From Prochilodus magdalenae (lineage: Eukaryota > Chordata > Actinopteri > Characiformes > Prochilodontidae): a DNA stretch of 64,000 nucleotides. The position numbers and the translations under genes were made by a program. The notes below the pieces were generated by a model that had not been told where the DNA came from, did not search any database, and saw nothing but the letters and a program-made list of their open reading frames with translations. The stretch covers positions 157,501 through 221,500 of the forward strand of contig JAMWET010001336.1 in NCBI GenBank assembly GCA_024036415.1. The letters run 5' to 3'. Below are positions 22,120 through 32,734 of the stretch, one piece after another. The first letter of the stretch is position 1. The number at the start of each line of letters is the position of its first letter.

Positions 22120-22345
22120 GGTGCTTTCATTTGCATTTATGGCATTTAGCTGACGCTCTTATCCAGAGCGACTTACATGGTTTATCATATTACAGGTAGA
22201 CCAGTGTAGTGTTAGGAGTCTTGCCCAAGGCCTCTTATTGGTGTAGCACAGCTTAGTCACTTAGACAGGGATTCGAACCCCAGGCTCCCACACATGGGGG
22301 TGTCTCTCTGGGAGGTAGTGGTGCTATCTGCTGAGCTACGCCAAC
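22120..22345 (-). mobile_element. SINE-1 copy, minus strand
   Basis: The 3' tail lies first on the plus strand (tggcatttagctgacgctct then tatccagagcgactta), followed by the body with tcttgcccaagg. The tRNA-like head is in reverse: B box at 22269-22279 (ggattcgaacc) and A box at 22328-22338 (ctgctgagcta). Both internal pol III boxes are intact by eye. The source is a tRNA-derived gene; mobilisation would need LINE machinery. Confidence 0.85.
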
Positions 22346-22691
22346 CACTTTCAGGAACACTGGTCTAGAAGATCCTGGTCTAGAGGATCCTGGTCTAGAG
22401 GATCCTATTCCCAAAGAAGATGGACATAAGAAAATCTACTTGTATAAGGAAGGGAGTTCATAAGATGCTACAGAGGAAAAGGGACTCCTGGCAAAGGGCA
22501 TCTGGAAGGTGTGGAGTGAAGCTGGTGGACCCACCGAAAGTGACCCCGTTAAGCTCCGCTCCTTCCAGATGCCCTTGGCCAGGATTCCCGTTTCCTCTGT
22601 AGCATGTTATGAGCTCCCTTCCTTTGGGAATAGGATCCTCTAGACCAGGATCCTCTAGACCAGTATTCCTGAAAGTGGTTGGTGTAGCTCA
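22333..22691. repeat. Long inverted repeat including a SINE head
   Basis: The left arm (22333-22509) and right arm (22560-22691) are complementary. They share gagctac-ccaaccacttt, tcctctagaccagg (twice), aggatcctattccc, gggagttcata-gatgctaca and gatgcc-ttg-cc-gga blocks. The left arm has about 30 bp extra. The loop is about 50 bp. The SINE-1 A-box end is part of both arms. The right side ends in a direct repeat (ggttggtgtagctcaatgaa twice). Confidence 0.85.
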
Positions 22692-22709
22692 ATGAAGTGA
22701 AGTGGTTGG

Positions 22710-23635
22710 TGTAGCTCAATGAAGTGAAGCTGGTGGAAGGCCACAGGTGTTTCCATCCATCCTTCCATTGTAGAAGGATGACTCAATGCTATGGGTCTAA
22801 AAAGGAAGCATAGCCACTCAAGCCATCCTCATCCTCTCACGGTCTGGAAGCTTCAACCTGTTCTAGTTTGTGCTGGTAGCTTATTGAACTCCTTTTAGAA
22901 AAGTCCTCCATCTGTAGTCTCAAAAACGAACGCCATTGCATCAATCTCTCTATTTAATGACCCTCCCTACGGTTGGGTCAGGGTTTCATTTCTAAACCAG
23001 TTCCCTGAAAAGCCATTTCTGCTGCTTCCATCAGTATAAGCAGCAAATTCCGACGTTTATTACTTAGCACAAGGTCTGGCTTCACTCCCAGAAAAGCCTG
23101 ATACGGGGGTCTTTAACTATGGACTGCCAGTAGTTAGCGAGAAAAGGCCATTGCCAAAAAGCTCGAGAAAGTGTAGCCAAGCTTTCTCCACACACTCTCC
23201 AGCATTCACCTGAAAAAATAAAAAAATCCATTGAAAATGTTTCCAAGAATCGAAGCTAGTGACTTTATGAGCCTCGGAACAGATTTCGCTCCAGGCTCCG
23301 CCGCTAATTCGTTGTTGTTACGTTTTTCCTTTATATAACGGGTTGTGGCCTTGGTCATTGCAGACAGAGCCGGTAGTGGTCTTCCAGCTGACTGTCCTTG
23401 TTAAACTTTAATCAAGTGCTCCTTGAGAGAAGAGGACTTGAAGATGTCTATGAAAGTCTTTTTTTGGCAAACCAAACTATTCACTAATCTGTTTGAAGGA
23501 CTTAAGACGAACTGCTGAGAATGCCATTCATCCCTTACCGTCTTTTTCTACATTGAGCCACCTGATGCTCTCTCCCACCCACTCATCTTCAAAACTGCTT
23601 CATCCTTCTGGGCCGCTGGGGGTGCTGAAGCATAT
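22710..23635. other. Unique sequence, no gene seen
   Basis: Single-copy DNA. Around 23320-23430 lies gttgttacgtttttccttta and 'aaactttaatcaagtg', a possible conserved patch. No supported exon. Confidence 0.35.
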
Positions 23636-23740
23636 CACCCCGGACAGGGTGGCTATCCATTGCAGGTAAGGTGTATAGCCATGCACACTCACACCTAGGG
23701 GGCTATTTCAACATCTCCAGTTCACCTGACTGCATGGCCG
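23636..23740 (-). mobile_element. SINE-3 3' fragment
   Basis: atgcacactcacacctaggg, ggctatttcaacatctccag and ttcacctgactgcatgg match the distal part of the 13.0-kb SINE-3 (cagtttagcttctccagttc). The head is absent. Confidence 0.6.
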
Positions 23741-23889
23741 TAAAGGAGTGCATACACCACATAGAGAGGACCCTGGTTGAGGACCATACCCTGTGCCACT
23801 GTGGCACCCCACCCAGTGCTATCAGAGCAAGGATCTGTGAGAACTACACAAACCACAGACAGAGAGAACAAAACCATTGTCCAGTAGAG

Positions 23890-24600
23890 GTTCACGTTTG
23901 GCCGTGCATGTGACGTAAGCCTGACTGACTCAACAGCCACATCTGCAGCCATCCAGCGAGCAGTGGTGTCCTCCATGGGTCATCCTGTTATTGCCAGCAG
24001 CGTTGGCACACGGTCAGGCAGGACTACATGCACACAGACCGTTACCACGATGGCCCTTAACACCACGTCACCATCACCAAAGACTGCAGTGGTGTCGTAC
24101 CAGACTGTCATGGAGTGACTCAGAATGGCAGCGGGTCATCTTCAGTGACGAGTCCCGCTTTAGTCTTGGTGGAGACGCCCAACGAATCTGTGTGTGGAGG
24201 CACCGTGGTCAGCACAGAGATGAACGATTTGTCACACGTCCAGAAGGCCTGGTGTCCCTCCACCTCCACCCCTACCGCACCATCTGCAGGAACTGTGTGA
24301 GGATGTTCAAGCTGCATGGGATGGATTATCACAGGACTCCATCAGGAACCTCTACAGCTCCATACCGAGACGTCTGGCGTGTTGGGTTAGCAAACACGGC
24401 GGCCCGACGCCATACTGAGAGACAGACTTCTGTATGTGTAGCTCAATAAATATTGATCATATCAGTCTAAATTTATCATCAGTTATTGATCCTGGTCACC
24501 TTCATCTTCCTTCCCAACAGCACCGCACTCCCACACCTCCTTCTGGGTGCAGATGCTGTACTTTTGATGATGAGTGTTAAGGCTATTTCCATTTATATAA
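23890..24600 (+). pseudogene. Tc1-S copy A: internally deleted Tc1-like transposase
   Basis: Frame 23991-24449 gives 'LSWSDSEWQRVIFSDESRFS', the strand leading to the first catalytic Asp, followed by 'RICVWRHRG'. The sequence then jumps, in another frame, to 'LQELCEDVQAAWDGLSQD' and 'IRNLYSSIPRRLACWVSKHG', the extreme C-terminus. The stretch with the second Asp and the 'SPDLNPIEHLWD' region is missing, so the enzyme is dead. The downstream 150 bp (to about 24600, including accgcactcccacacctcc) also recurs inverted at 28810-28920, so the mobile unit is longer than the coding part. Copies at 28.8, 49.4 and 49.9 kb are related. Confidence 0.85.
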
Positions 24601-25204
24601 TTTTTGGGTGAAGCAGGAAGTGGTCCGTGGCAACAGACCTGGTGTATGCTATGTGGCAGTAGTTGGTCAGTGATGAGCCCAGTTTGAACTGACCGTATGA
24701 GGGTACTGATAACTGCCTGGAGTCTGCTTGTTAATACACAGGCTGGAGTCAATACTCAAAAGAGTATAGGATCGATTGGATCCACAGTTTGTTGGATCTT
24801 TATCCTCTTTAAAAGTCATTGCCATAATTGTCTTTCCCTCAAAACTTCCAGGGCAATTTTCCAGTTATGAATACATGCAGGTAAGCATTGCATAAACACT
24901 GATAAGATCAATACTTCATATAATTGGTTTATGGAACTGTCTGGTGCATTTTGAAATCAAGTCGTCTATAGGCGCTGCTTTATTGTTGGGCTAGAATGTA
25001 TGGTCACATGGATGACAAGATAGTGAGCTCCTCACAGCAGACTTTAAGCGATCTACTCACCTGTGAGAGTGTTGTAAACAAGGATGGCCTTTTATCCATC
25101 CTTCAATCCACAGGGAAATTCTCCTACTAAACGATTGTTGCTATTAGGTATGGCTGTCCCATTGAATCCAGCCTTTACTAGGACATTGTCCACAACCCTT
25201 GTCC
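24601..25204. other. Unique sequence, no gene seen
   Basis: Single-copy, moderately AT-rich. ORF 24483-24752 (-) overlaps the end of copy A and shows no domain. Confidence 0.4.
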
Positions 25205-25440
25205 ACAGGGCATGGGCCGGAGGGTAGGGAACCAGCCTGGTAAGCAGAGGGTCTCAGGTTTGGTTCCGTGAACCAACAGTAAAGGCCGAAGTGCCTTGAG
25301 CAAGGCACCTAACCCCCAACTGCTCCCGGGTGCTGTGTATAGAGCTGCCCACTTCAATGGGCAAGTGTGCTCATTGCCCTCTAGTGGTCAGTATCATGTC
25401 GCACTTCACGGATGGGTTGAAGATGGAAGTTCACTGTGTG
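25205..25440 (+). mobile_element. SINE-2 copy
   Basis: The tRNA-like head gggccggagggtagggaacc is followed by a B box GGTTTGGTTCC at 25257-25267, the body ttgagcaaggcacctaaccc, ctgctcccgggtgctgtg, and a tail cacttcacggatgg. About 230 bp. A paralogue at 30515-30745 is colinear. Its tail carries a CTCF-like motif (next entry). Confidence 0.85.
25372..25390 (-). promoter_or_regulatory. CTCF-like motif inside SINE-2
   Basis: Minus strand tgaccactagagggcaatg matches YGRCCASYAGRKGGCR completely up to the final two positions. It is intrinsic to the SINE body, so each insertion can seed a site. Confidence 0.45.
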
Positions 25441-26383
25441 CTGCACACATGGCTAGAAATGGCTCTCAGGAACTGATTGGCCGCACCTAATTCCTAATAC
25501 ACTGCGTTTTGAAAACTAGATTGAATTGAGCTGTTGAAGCGAATAAACCTTGAGAGCTCCATGTTGCTCCGATAGGCCACTTTCTTGCGTTTGGGATGTC
25601 TGAACTCATCTAGCGTTCTCTTCCTTTGCACCGGGCTACATACACCCTTGACACTATAGCCCACTGCTTGAATCCCCCGGGTCATGTTTTTCACTGGTGT
25701 GGGTGAATGAAACACTTCTGATATCGATTAATATAAACATAAACAAGCTGCCCGAGACATACCCTGACCATGCAGGACCTGCACACAAAATTCCACTTCC
25801 TCTCCGTCGTCCTCCACAACTGAAGGTCTCTTGCCAAATGTGCGGAGTAACAGCTATGAGTGGGAGGGACCAGATTTGCTTGTGTGAGGACCTGGGCATG
25901 GAAGTGCTAGTTGTTTTCTGCAGGGAGTGGAACTTTCTGCAGTCCAGAATTCCTCCGCTTAACAGTCACAGGGTCTTTGAGAAGGAGACAACAAATTTCA
26001 GCTCGGAAATAATTAGTGTTAGGGGTCACGTATCCCCCTTGGAAATGGTCTAACAATGTGCTCTGGGAATAAAAACACGTTCTAGAATAACAAGAGAACT
26101 CACTGATGCCCATTTTCCCAGGGTAAGACAAATCCTATCTGTCCTGGTTCCTTAACAGAGCGGATTTCAAATGCAAATGAGTTCCTGCTTTGTGATGCGC
26201 AGCTATACTGTTATTCAATTTATATGAATACCGTGGCAACGTTTTCTTATTCAGTTCTTCTTCCTCTTCTTCCTCTTGGTACAGCTAACTTTTGCCCACT
26301 AACTACAGCTATAGTTTGAGACATCTGGACCATTCCAGCTGTGTTCGGTATGATCAGGAACGCTGTGCTTGTATATATATATA
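25441..26383. other. Unique sequence, no gene seen
   Basis: Overlapping ORFs of 60-120 codons on both strands (25697-26053, 25654-25899) have no recognisable domain. A TTC run lies at 26251-26277. Confidence 0.4.
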
Positions 26384-26913
26384 CAGGGGTTGGACAATGA
26401 AACTGAAACACCTGGTTTTAGACCACAATCATTTATTAGTATGGTGTAGGGCCTCCTTTTGCGACCAATACAGCGTCAGTTGGTCTTGGGAATGACATAT
26501 ACTGCGTCCTGCACAGTGGTCAGAGGGAGTTTAAGCCATTCTTCTTGCAGGATAGTGGCCAGGTCACTACGTGATGCTGGTGGAGGTTTGTCCTTCTTGG
26601 TGGTATGCTGACATTACCCTGGATACCGTGGCTCTTGATACATCACAAAGACTTGCTGTCTTGGTCACAGATGCTCCAGCAAGACGTGCACCAACAGTGT
26701 GTCCTCTTTTGAACTCTGGTATGTCCCATAATGCTGTGTGCATTGCAGTATTTTGAGCAGCACTGTGCTCTTACCTGCTAACTGAACCTTCACACTCTGC
26801 TCTTACTGGTGCAATGTGCAGTTAATGAAGATTGGCCACCAGGCTGGTCCAATTTAGCCATGAGACCCCCACACTAAAATGACAGGTGTTTCAGTTTCAT
26901 TGTCCAACCCCTG
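26384..26913. mobile_element. 530-bp DNA element with perfect 31-bp inverted ends and TA flanks
   Basis: The left end caggggttggacaatgaaac continues ctgaaacacctg; the right end (26883-26913) is its exact reverse complement over 31 bp. TA dinucleotides flank both ends, inside ta runs, as expected for Tc1/mariner-type insertion. The interior has no long ORF. It contains degraded text such as ttggtcttgggaatgacata that may derive from a transposase gene on the minus strand. The perfect ends suggest a fairly young or constrained element. Confidence 0.9.
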
Positions 26914-27014
26914 TACAGTATATATATATATATTTTTTTTTTTTTATTCATGTGGTTTTCCGAAAAATTCCCAAAAAATGACAAAAAATTCCAGATTTTT
27001 TCCCACCGAGAATA

Positions 27015-27975
27015 AATATCCCAGACAATAGCACTCCCACCTCCTGTACTTCCGCTTGACTGACAGACACGGTATTACATACACCGTCTCAGGCAGACCC
27101 CCCGAGTACAAATCACTGTTGTCCTGACCCGCACTCGCCTGTTTGTCTTTTTTCCCTACCCCTCATTCCTTCCGTCCAGAAAGTCTTTTTCCTCTGAAGC
27201 TATAAGATTCCATCCTATACACTGATTCCACGTAGCAATGGATTTCTGCAGAATTTTCCCAAATAGGGATGAAAGGAATGGCAAAGTACTCGCCCATTTA
27301 CTGTACTTTAGCTCCACTGATAGACACCGCTTTACATATGCTATCTTAGGGCAGACCCCCTAGTGGAAATCCAATGTTGGACCAACCCACACTCATCCGC
27401 TTGTCTCTCTTTTCCGATCCCTCATTTCTTCCATTGAGTCCCATTGATGTTTCCCCAAACCACATGTACTCACTCAGAGCAGATCCCCAAACCCTAATCC
27501 ACAGCCACACTGACCCACACTCCTCTATATCATCCCTTATTACTCTAAAAGAATCCCATTCATTTTTAGCAGCCCTTAGCAACAACCTAGCAACAAGCTT
27601 GAGCTGCGAACCGTTCAGTGCATGAATGGATTCCATGTAGCAACAGATTTTTGCAGAACATTAAAACCGTGCATCTACTTTCCTTCTGCTCAACTAACAA
27701 ACTCAGGGCCCCCAAACACGAACTCAGTGCTGGGTCGACCTGCACTTATCCGTTTGTCTTTTCCTCCTTCACTTGTTTTTCCCATAGAATCCCATTTATT
27801 TCCAGCCCTACCCAAACCCTACTGTACTGCATGTACTCAACTCCATAATCCACAGCCATATTGACCCACACTCCTCTACATTTCAGTTGCTCATCTGTCA
27901 TTCCTCCACAGGAGGCAAGCACAGCCTAGCAACTGCCTAGCAGGAAATGGGAACCATTTACATGCACAACCATTC
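27015..27975 (+). repeat. Diverged ~370-bp tandem repeat, about 2.5 copies
   Basis: Recurrent blocks in order: attccacgtagcaatggatt / attccatgtagcaacagatt; tccgcttgtct / tccgtttgtct; gaatcccattcatttt / gaatcccatttatttcc; atccacagccacactgaccc / atccacagccatattgaccc. They appear at about 27220-27580 and 27625-27930, with a degraded copy before 27200. A shorter related piece lies at 33780-33880. No coding support. Confidence 0.7.
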
Positions 27976-28808
27976 GGTGCTTTCTTTAAATAACTGAAGG
28001 AACTTTGCCTGAGACTTCTGTTCCCAGGTTCCCAGATTCTCAGACGCTCCAGTCCATCAGTTGGTCAATGTAAGCAAACTGCTTTGCAATGAAGGCTAGG
28101 TCAGCCCTCCTGGTCTAAAAAAAAATCTCTCCTGCTGCGTATTCAATTTGCCTCTTATTCCAAACTGGACTTTGGGAATACATAACTATTGCTTAATCTT
28201 GGAATACATCACTTAATCCACTCCGGGATACATCCCATTGCCTTCCGGGCCTTCCCTCATGCCACGTATTTGTATCTTTGATGACCTCTACCCATGTTCT
28301 AGATCCTCAGATAGTCCTCAGTCTGTTTCCCCTTTCTCAGGACATATGCTAGAGACCTCTCCACCCTTTCACCTCGCTCCTCTGCTGTTCCGGTTCGTTG
28401 TTCGAAGTCGTCCCGTCTATTTTTAAGCTCCTCCGCTGCATTGTTTATTCGTTCGGCCGCTTCTTCAATTCACTGTAAGCGTAATCTCGCCACAGTGCCT
28501 TTATCTTGACTAACTCCTCCACCGGTTTCAGCCAAGCTAGCGATTGCAGCACCTGCTTCCGTACCCTCTTCCTTTTTTCTGCTCATTCCAAAAGTCTTTT
28601 CATCAGCATATGAATTCCGCTGTGTGTCTTCATGGCTTGTTATCTGGGATATAAGGGGGCTGTCACCGACTTGGGTGGGAGCTTGATCAAAACACTGGAA
28701 CTTTCCTCTTTGCCTCACTGTAAGTCTTCTGTTGTGCTATTTTGTAAGACTGCCCAACACTGAAAGCCCTGACACTGTGTACATGAAGGATCAACTTCCA
28801 TAGAGGAG
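27976..28808. other. Unique sequence, no gene seen
   Basis: No domain-bearing ORF. Short open frames at 28238-28426 (+) and 28470-28718 (-) are unsupported. Confidence 0.4.
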
Positions 28809-29470
28809 CAATAAGAGCATATCAATAGAGCAGCTGCACCCAGAAGGAGGTGTGGGAGTGCGGTGGTATTGGGAATGAAGATAAAGGTGACCAGGATCAA
28901 TAACTGATGATGAATTTAGACTGATATGATCAATATTTATTGAGCTACACATACAGAAGTCTGTCTCTCAGTATGGCGTCGGGCCGCCGTATTTGCTAAC
29001 CCAACACGCCAGTTGTCTCGGTATGGAGCTGTAGAGGTTCCTAATGGAGTCCTGTGATAATCCATCCCATGCAGCTTGAACATCCTCACACAGTTCCTGC
29101 AGATGGTGCGGTAGGGGTGGAGGTGGAGGGACACCAGGCCTTCTGGACGTGTGACAACAAACCGTTCATCTCGGTGCTGACCACGGTGCCTCCACACACG
29201 GATTCGTTGGGCGTCTCCACCAAGACTAAAGCGGGACTCGTCACTGAAGATGACCCGCTGCCATTCTGAGTCACTCCATGACAGTCTGGTACGACACCAC
29301 TGCAGTCTTTGGTGACGGTGGCGTGGTGTTAAGGACAGTCGTGGTAACGGCCTGTGTGCATGTAGTCCTGCGTGGTGCAGCCGTCTGCCGATGGTTCAAC
29401 AGGATGACTCATGGAGGACACCACTGCTCGCTGAATGTCTGCAGTTGAGTCTGTCTGCAAAGCAGAGCAG
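28809..29470 (-). pseudogene. Tc1-S copy B: internally deleted Tc1-like transposase
   Basis: Inverted counterpart of 23890-24600. It has the same join between 'RICVWRHRG' (minus, near 29190) and the C-terminal 'AWDGLSQDSIRNLYSSIP' text near 29000-29060, and the same 3' flank with gggagtgcggtggtattgg. It therefore carries the same deletion as copy A, meaning the deleted form itself was copied. It forms an inverted pair with copy A around a 4.2-kb spacer. Confidence 0.85.
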
Positions 29471-30478
29471 TAAACTAGACTCATGTGCATATCCCACAAC
29501 CTTTTAGCATTTTTGCAACATTTGCATTTTTGTCTGTACTTCTCACCTCCATTGTTGCTTCATCTTTGATTGCATCCATCTGGGATGAGATTGAGGATAG
29601 CAATCATCTTCCTACACACCCTACTCTTATTTCTTAGTAATTGCATATTTACACATGAGTAGTTACATAGCTACGACGCTACATCTGTCTAACTCTCCGC
29701 ATCATCAAGTTTGGGCCTGCTCCTTTGAGTTTTCCATGGACTGGGATATAAATCTGACCCAAATTGGTCCAAAATGTAAAAAGTTTCTGCCCAGCAAGAC
29801 TGCATGCATCATAAAACATGGCCTCAGTTATGAAAACCAGCAGGAGACGGAATGGAAATATAGATCCCTCACTTTCGACGGAATATATTATTCAAAGATG
29901 TAAGACGAGGTGTTTCAAAGCACCTACACATACGAGGGACCTGGGAGGGTTTAAAAGATTCACAGGTTGGCGAGAGGGGTTTTATTGAGAGCAGGTGATG
30001 ACACGGCTGAGTTTGATTGAGAGTGAGTAATTGTGCTTGTCAGGCCTGTCCTCGATAAAGGCCATGCTTAAAAAAAACAAGCCCGATTTTGACTGGCACC
30101 CTAATCGTAATCGGCTGTACCAAGCCCGAGAAAACCCGTAGCAGCTTTGTTTCATCGGAGAATGCCCATTAAAACTCCGGGCCATACATGTTTTGGCCAC
30201 AAAGACGTTTCGTTTTTTGGAAAATATGATATATTTCGTCCATTATCTCCATTTTTGTCATTTGTTGGCATAATTTGAAAACTCCAGTTACCCATTGCGC
30301 ATTGTGTTCAAGTTTCGTGATGAATGGACCGACGGAACAGCCTTAAATTACTCAGGGAGGAAAACTTTTTCCATTATCGTCCATTTCCAAGTCAAGAAGG
30401 CTTTTGGCTTCTCCCGCAGCGTGTCTGATTCCGAGCAATATGGTCATAACTGTTTACAGTATGGTTCTGTGTATGTAC
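29471..30478. other. Unique sequence, no gene seen
   Basis: Single-copy DNA with an A8 run at 30071. ORFs of 60-90 codons show no domain. Confidence 0.4.
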
Positions 30479-30514
30479 ACCGTGTTGCCAAAAGTATTCA
30501 CTCGTCTGCCTCCA

Positions 30515-30745
30515 CATGCAGTCGTGGGCTGGAGGTTAGGGAACCAGCCTTGTGACCGGAGGGTTGCCGGTTTGATTCCCTGAACTGACAGTAACGACTG
30601 AGGTGCCCTTGAGCAAGGCACCTAACCCCCAACTGCTCCCCGGGCGCCGTGGATAGGGCTGCCCACTGCTCCGGGTAAGTGTGCTCACTGCCCCCTAGTG
30701 TGTGTGTTCACTAGTGAGTGTGGGTGTTTCACTTCACGGATGGCA
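30515..30745 (+). mobile_element. SINE-2 copy, nested
   Basis: The head ggctggaggttagggaacca, B box GGTTTGATTCC at 30569-30579 and body cccttgagcaaggcacctaa end at cacttcacggatgg. It is colinear with 25205-25440. A CTCF-like word sits at 30684-30702 on the minus strand. Confidence 0.88.
30684..30702 (-). promoter_or_regulatory. CTCF-like motif inside SINE-2
   Basis: Minus strand cacactagggggcagtgagc matches the CASYAGRKGGCRS core, with A for the first C. It occupies the same SINE position as the 25.4-kb site. Confidence 0.4.
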
Positions 30746-30894
30746 CAAAATGGTATCTTATACGCATATGAATTTGAGTGACATCCCATTCTTAATCCAT
30801 AGGGTTTAAGATGAGTTCAGATCACCCTTTACAGCTACAACAGCTCAACTCTTCTGGGAAGGTTTTCCACTAGGAATATTTAGGAATATTATAA

Positions 30895-31150
30895 AATTTT
30901 GGTGGCACGGCTGGCGGTGTGGACCCAAGCGCAGGGTAGGAACCCGATTGCGGTGATGTAAAGTTTTAAATTGCAAATAACTAAACAAGCTTCCTGGATG
31001 TGGATGCACGTGAAACTATGCGTGCAGGGAGTGAACTGTTTGTGGAAACGTGTTTAAGTGTTGGGGTCTAGGCGGGATCGAATCCCCGACCTCCGGAGAG
31101 ATAACCCCACATGCTACCACTGTGCTACATGGCAGTACACTTGAAGTGAG
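30895..31150 (-). mobile_element. Dispersed element with a tRNA-like segment, minus strand
   Basis: On the minus strand tagcacagtggtagcatgtg (A-box-like) precedes gggattcgatcccg (B-box-like). It is joined to a repeat with a gtgtggacccaagcgcaggg word at 30917. Whether this is a SINE or part of the larger composite that ends near 31660 is unclear. Confidence 0.45.
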
Positions 31151-31663
31151 TCAGGAGGGGTTTTGTGAGGGAGAGGGAGAAATGGCGGGAAAAGTAAACA
31201 AAGGAGACGCCAGAGACGGCACACTGAACCGGAAGGGGAAGCTCATTAAAGAACAGAAACGAACAGGGGGGGGGGTTAACAGAAAGGGGATTATGGGGGT
31301 CTCTGCGTCTTGTCTTTGGCGCAGAGTGACCCACGCTCTCTACTCTGTTTATGTAGTTATTTATTTATTTAATTTTCTAAGCACTTGTTGCTTTTTGTTT
31401 CTTTTGCTTTTTCTCTCTGCTTTTCTCTTCTTCTTTTTCTCTCTTTTTCTCTGGCTGTACCGTACCGTCTACCCCTCTACAAAGGTGTAGCGGCGACTGT
31501 TGTTTGATGGGGGCTTATATGGCCGGTGCCTCAGGTGCAGCTTGTTGGCTTGATCAGCCTGGGGCATTCTGGGGACTGGAGTTCCAGGCTGTAGTCCCTC
31601 CCAGATCGGCGCTGCTGCTGCTGCCCTCTGCTGGCTGCAGGTGGCACAGCCCAGACCCTTACA
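31151..31663. other. Probable remainder of a composite repeat, T-rich in part
   Basis: ORF 31050-31490 (146 codons) crosses the tRNA-like segment and a TTTC-rich stretch, so I do not call it coding. A poly-G run lies at 31265-31274. The end (cagcccagacccttacatta) looks like a repeat terminus. Confidence 0.4.
31619..31640 (-). promoter_or_regulatory. CTCF-like motif, full core match
   Basis: The minus strand ccagcagagggcagcagcag matches CCASYAGRKGGCRSYR at every position. It lies in repeat-derived DNA next to a Tc1 relic. Confidence 0.45.
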
Positions 31664-32248
31664 TTAGGAATGTGTTTCTAGAAGCACATTGGTGAGGTCA
31701 GTCACTGATGTTGGACGAGAAGGCCTGGCTCTCAGTCTCCGCTCTAATTCATCCCAAAGGTGTTCTATCGGGTGGAGGTCAGGACTCTGTGCAGGCCAGT
31801 CCAGTTCCTCCACACCAGACTCGCTCATCCATGTCTTTATGGAGCTTGTCTTGTGCACTGGTGTGCGGTCATGTTGGAACAGGAAGGGGCCGTCCCCAAA
31901 TTATCCCCACAAAGTTGGGAGAGTGGAATGGTGCAGGGTCTCTTGGTCTGCTGAAGCATTAGGAGTTCCTCTCACTGGAACTAAGGGGCAGAGCCCAACT
32001 CCTGAACACCACCCCCACACCATAAACCCCCTCCACCAAACTTTACACTCGGCACAGTGCAGTCAAGTATCGTTCACCTGGCAACCACCAAACCCAGACT
32101 CGCCCATCGGATTACCAGGTGGGGAAGCATGATTGGTCACTCCAGAGAACACGTCTCCACTGCTCTAGAGTCCAATGGCCGGCACTTTACACCACTGAAT
32201 TTGAGGCTTTGCATTGCGCTTGGTGATGTAAGGCTTGGATGCAGCTGC
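31664..32248 (-). pseudogene. Tc1-like transposase 3' half
   Basis: Minus ORF 31664-31858 gives 'WPAQSPDLHPIEHLWDELER' then 'ARPSRPTSVTDLTNVLLE', the third-acidic-residue region of Tc1 enzymes, nearly intact. Upstream (to 32248) the DNA still shows gagggggtttatggtgtggg, tgttccaacatgaccg (second-Asp strand) and gtggtgtaaagtgccggcca. Frameshifts separate these parts, and the final C-terminus is lost at 31664. The upstream side is cut by Tc1-K sequence. Inactive. Confidence 0.85.
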
Positions 32249-32516
32249 TCGGTCTCGTTCCATGTGTGGAAAATGGCTCCAGAGCAGACGTTAATGATTG
32301 GCTAAAAGGAGGGACTGCATGTGGGCGTGACCAAAGACCATAGTGTGAAGGAAGTAGCTGAATCTGCAGGTGTATGGAAGCGTACGGTCATACGGGTCTA
32401 CCAGCAGTGGTTAAAATCCCAGTTTACTGGGAATTCACCTCGGAATTGTGCCAGGGAAGGCATCCACCAAATCTGGACTACCTGACCAGTTCTTTGATGC
32501 AGGAGTGTTTGAACAT
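32249..32516 (+). pseudogene. Tc1-K copy, helix-turn-helix half
   Basis: ccatgtgtggaaaatggctc, gtgtgaaggaagtagctgaa and ctgcaggtgtatggaagcg encode the 'SVKEVAESAGVWKR' helix-turn-helix seen more fully at 42.3 kb, then ggaaggcatccaccaaatct. It runs to about 32515, where SINE-1 interrupts it; the remainder resumes at about 32735. Confidence 0.8.
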
Positions 32517-32734
32517 TTACAGCTTTTAGATGACCCTCTTATCCAGAGCGACTTACAAGGTTATTCATATTACAGTTGGGCCAATGTAGCGTTGGGAGTC
32601 TTGCCCAAGGACTCTTATTCGTGTAGCACAGCATAGTCACCCGGACCGGAATTCGAACCCCAGCCTCCCACATGTAGTGGTGACTCCCCGGTGGATAGTG
32701 GTGTTATCCGCTGAGCTACACCAACCACTGACCA
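32517..32734 (-). mobile_element. SINE-1 copy inserted into Tc1-K
   Basis: The tail cttatccagagcgacttaca, cttgcccaaggactcttatt, a B-box-like ggaattcgaacc and an A box at 32708-32718 (ccgctgagcta) lie in reverse order. Tc1-K text continues on both sides (compare 42480-42520), so the SINE is younger than the transposon. Confidence 0.88.

Larger units (their letters stand above)
30479..30905 (+). mobile_element. DNA-transposon relic interrupted by SINE-2
   Basis: The end-like sequence gttgccaaaagtattcactc (30484) is followed by a SINE-2 insertion, then gacatcccattcttaatcca, tagggtttaagatga and agctcaactcttctgggaag. In fish this tail usually follows such an end directly, from memory of the family, so the SINE entered an older element. 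Confidence 0.6.

Noticed and set aside
31050..31490. 146-codon ORF as a gene
   Set aside because: Crosses a tRNA-like repeat segment and a T-rich tract; no domain.
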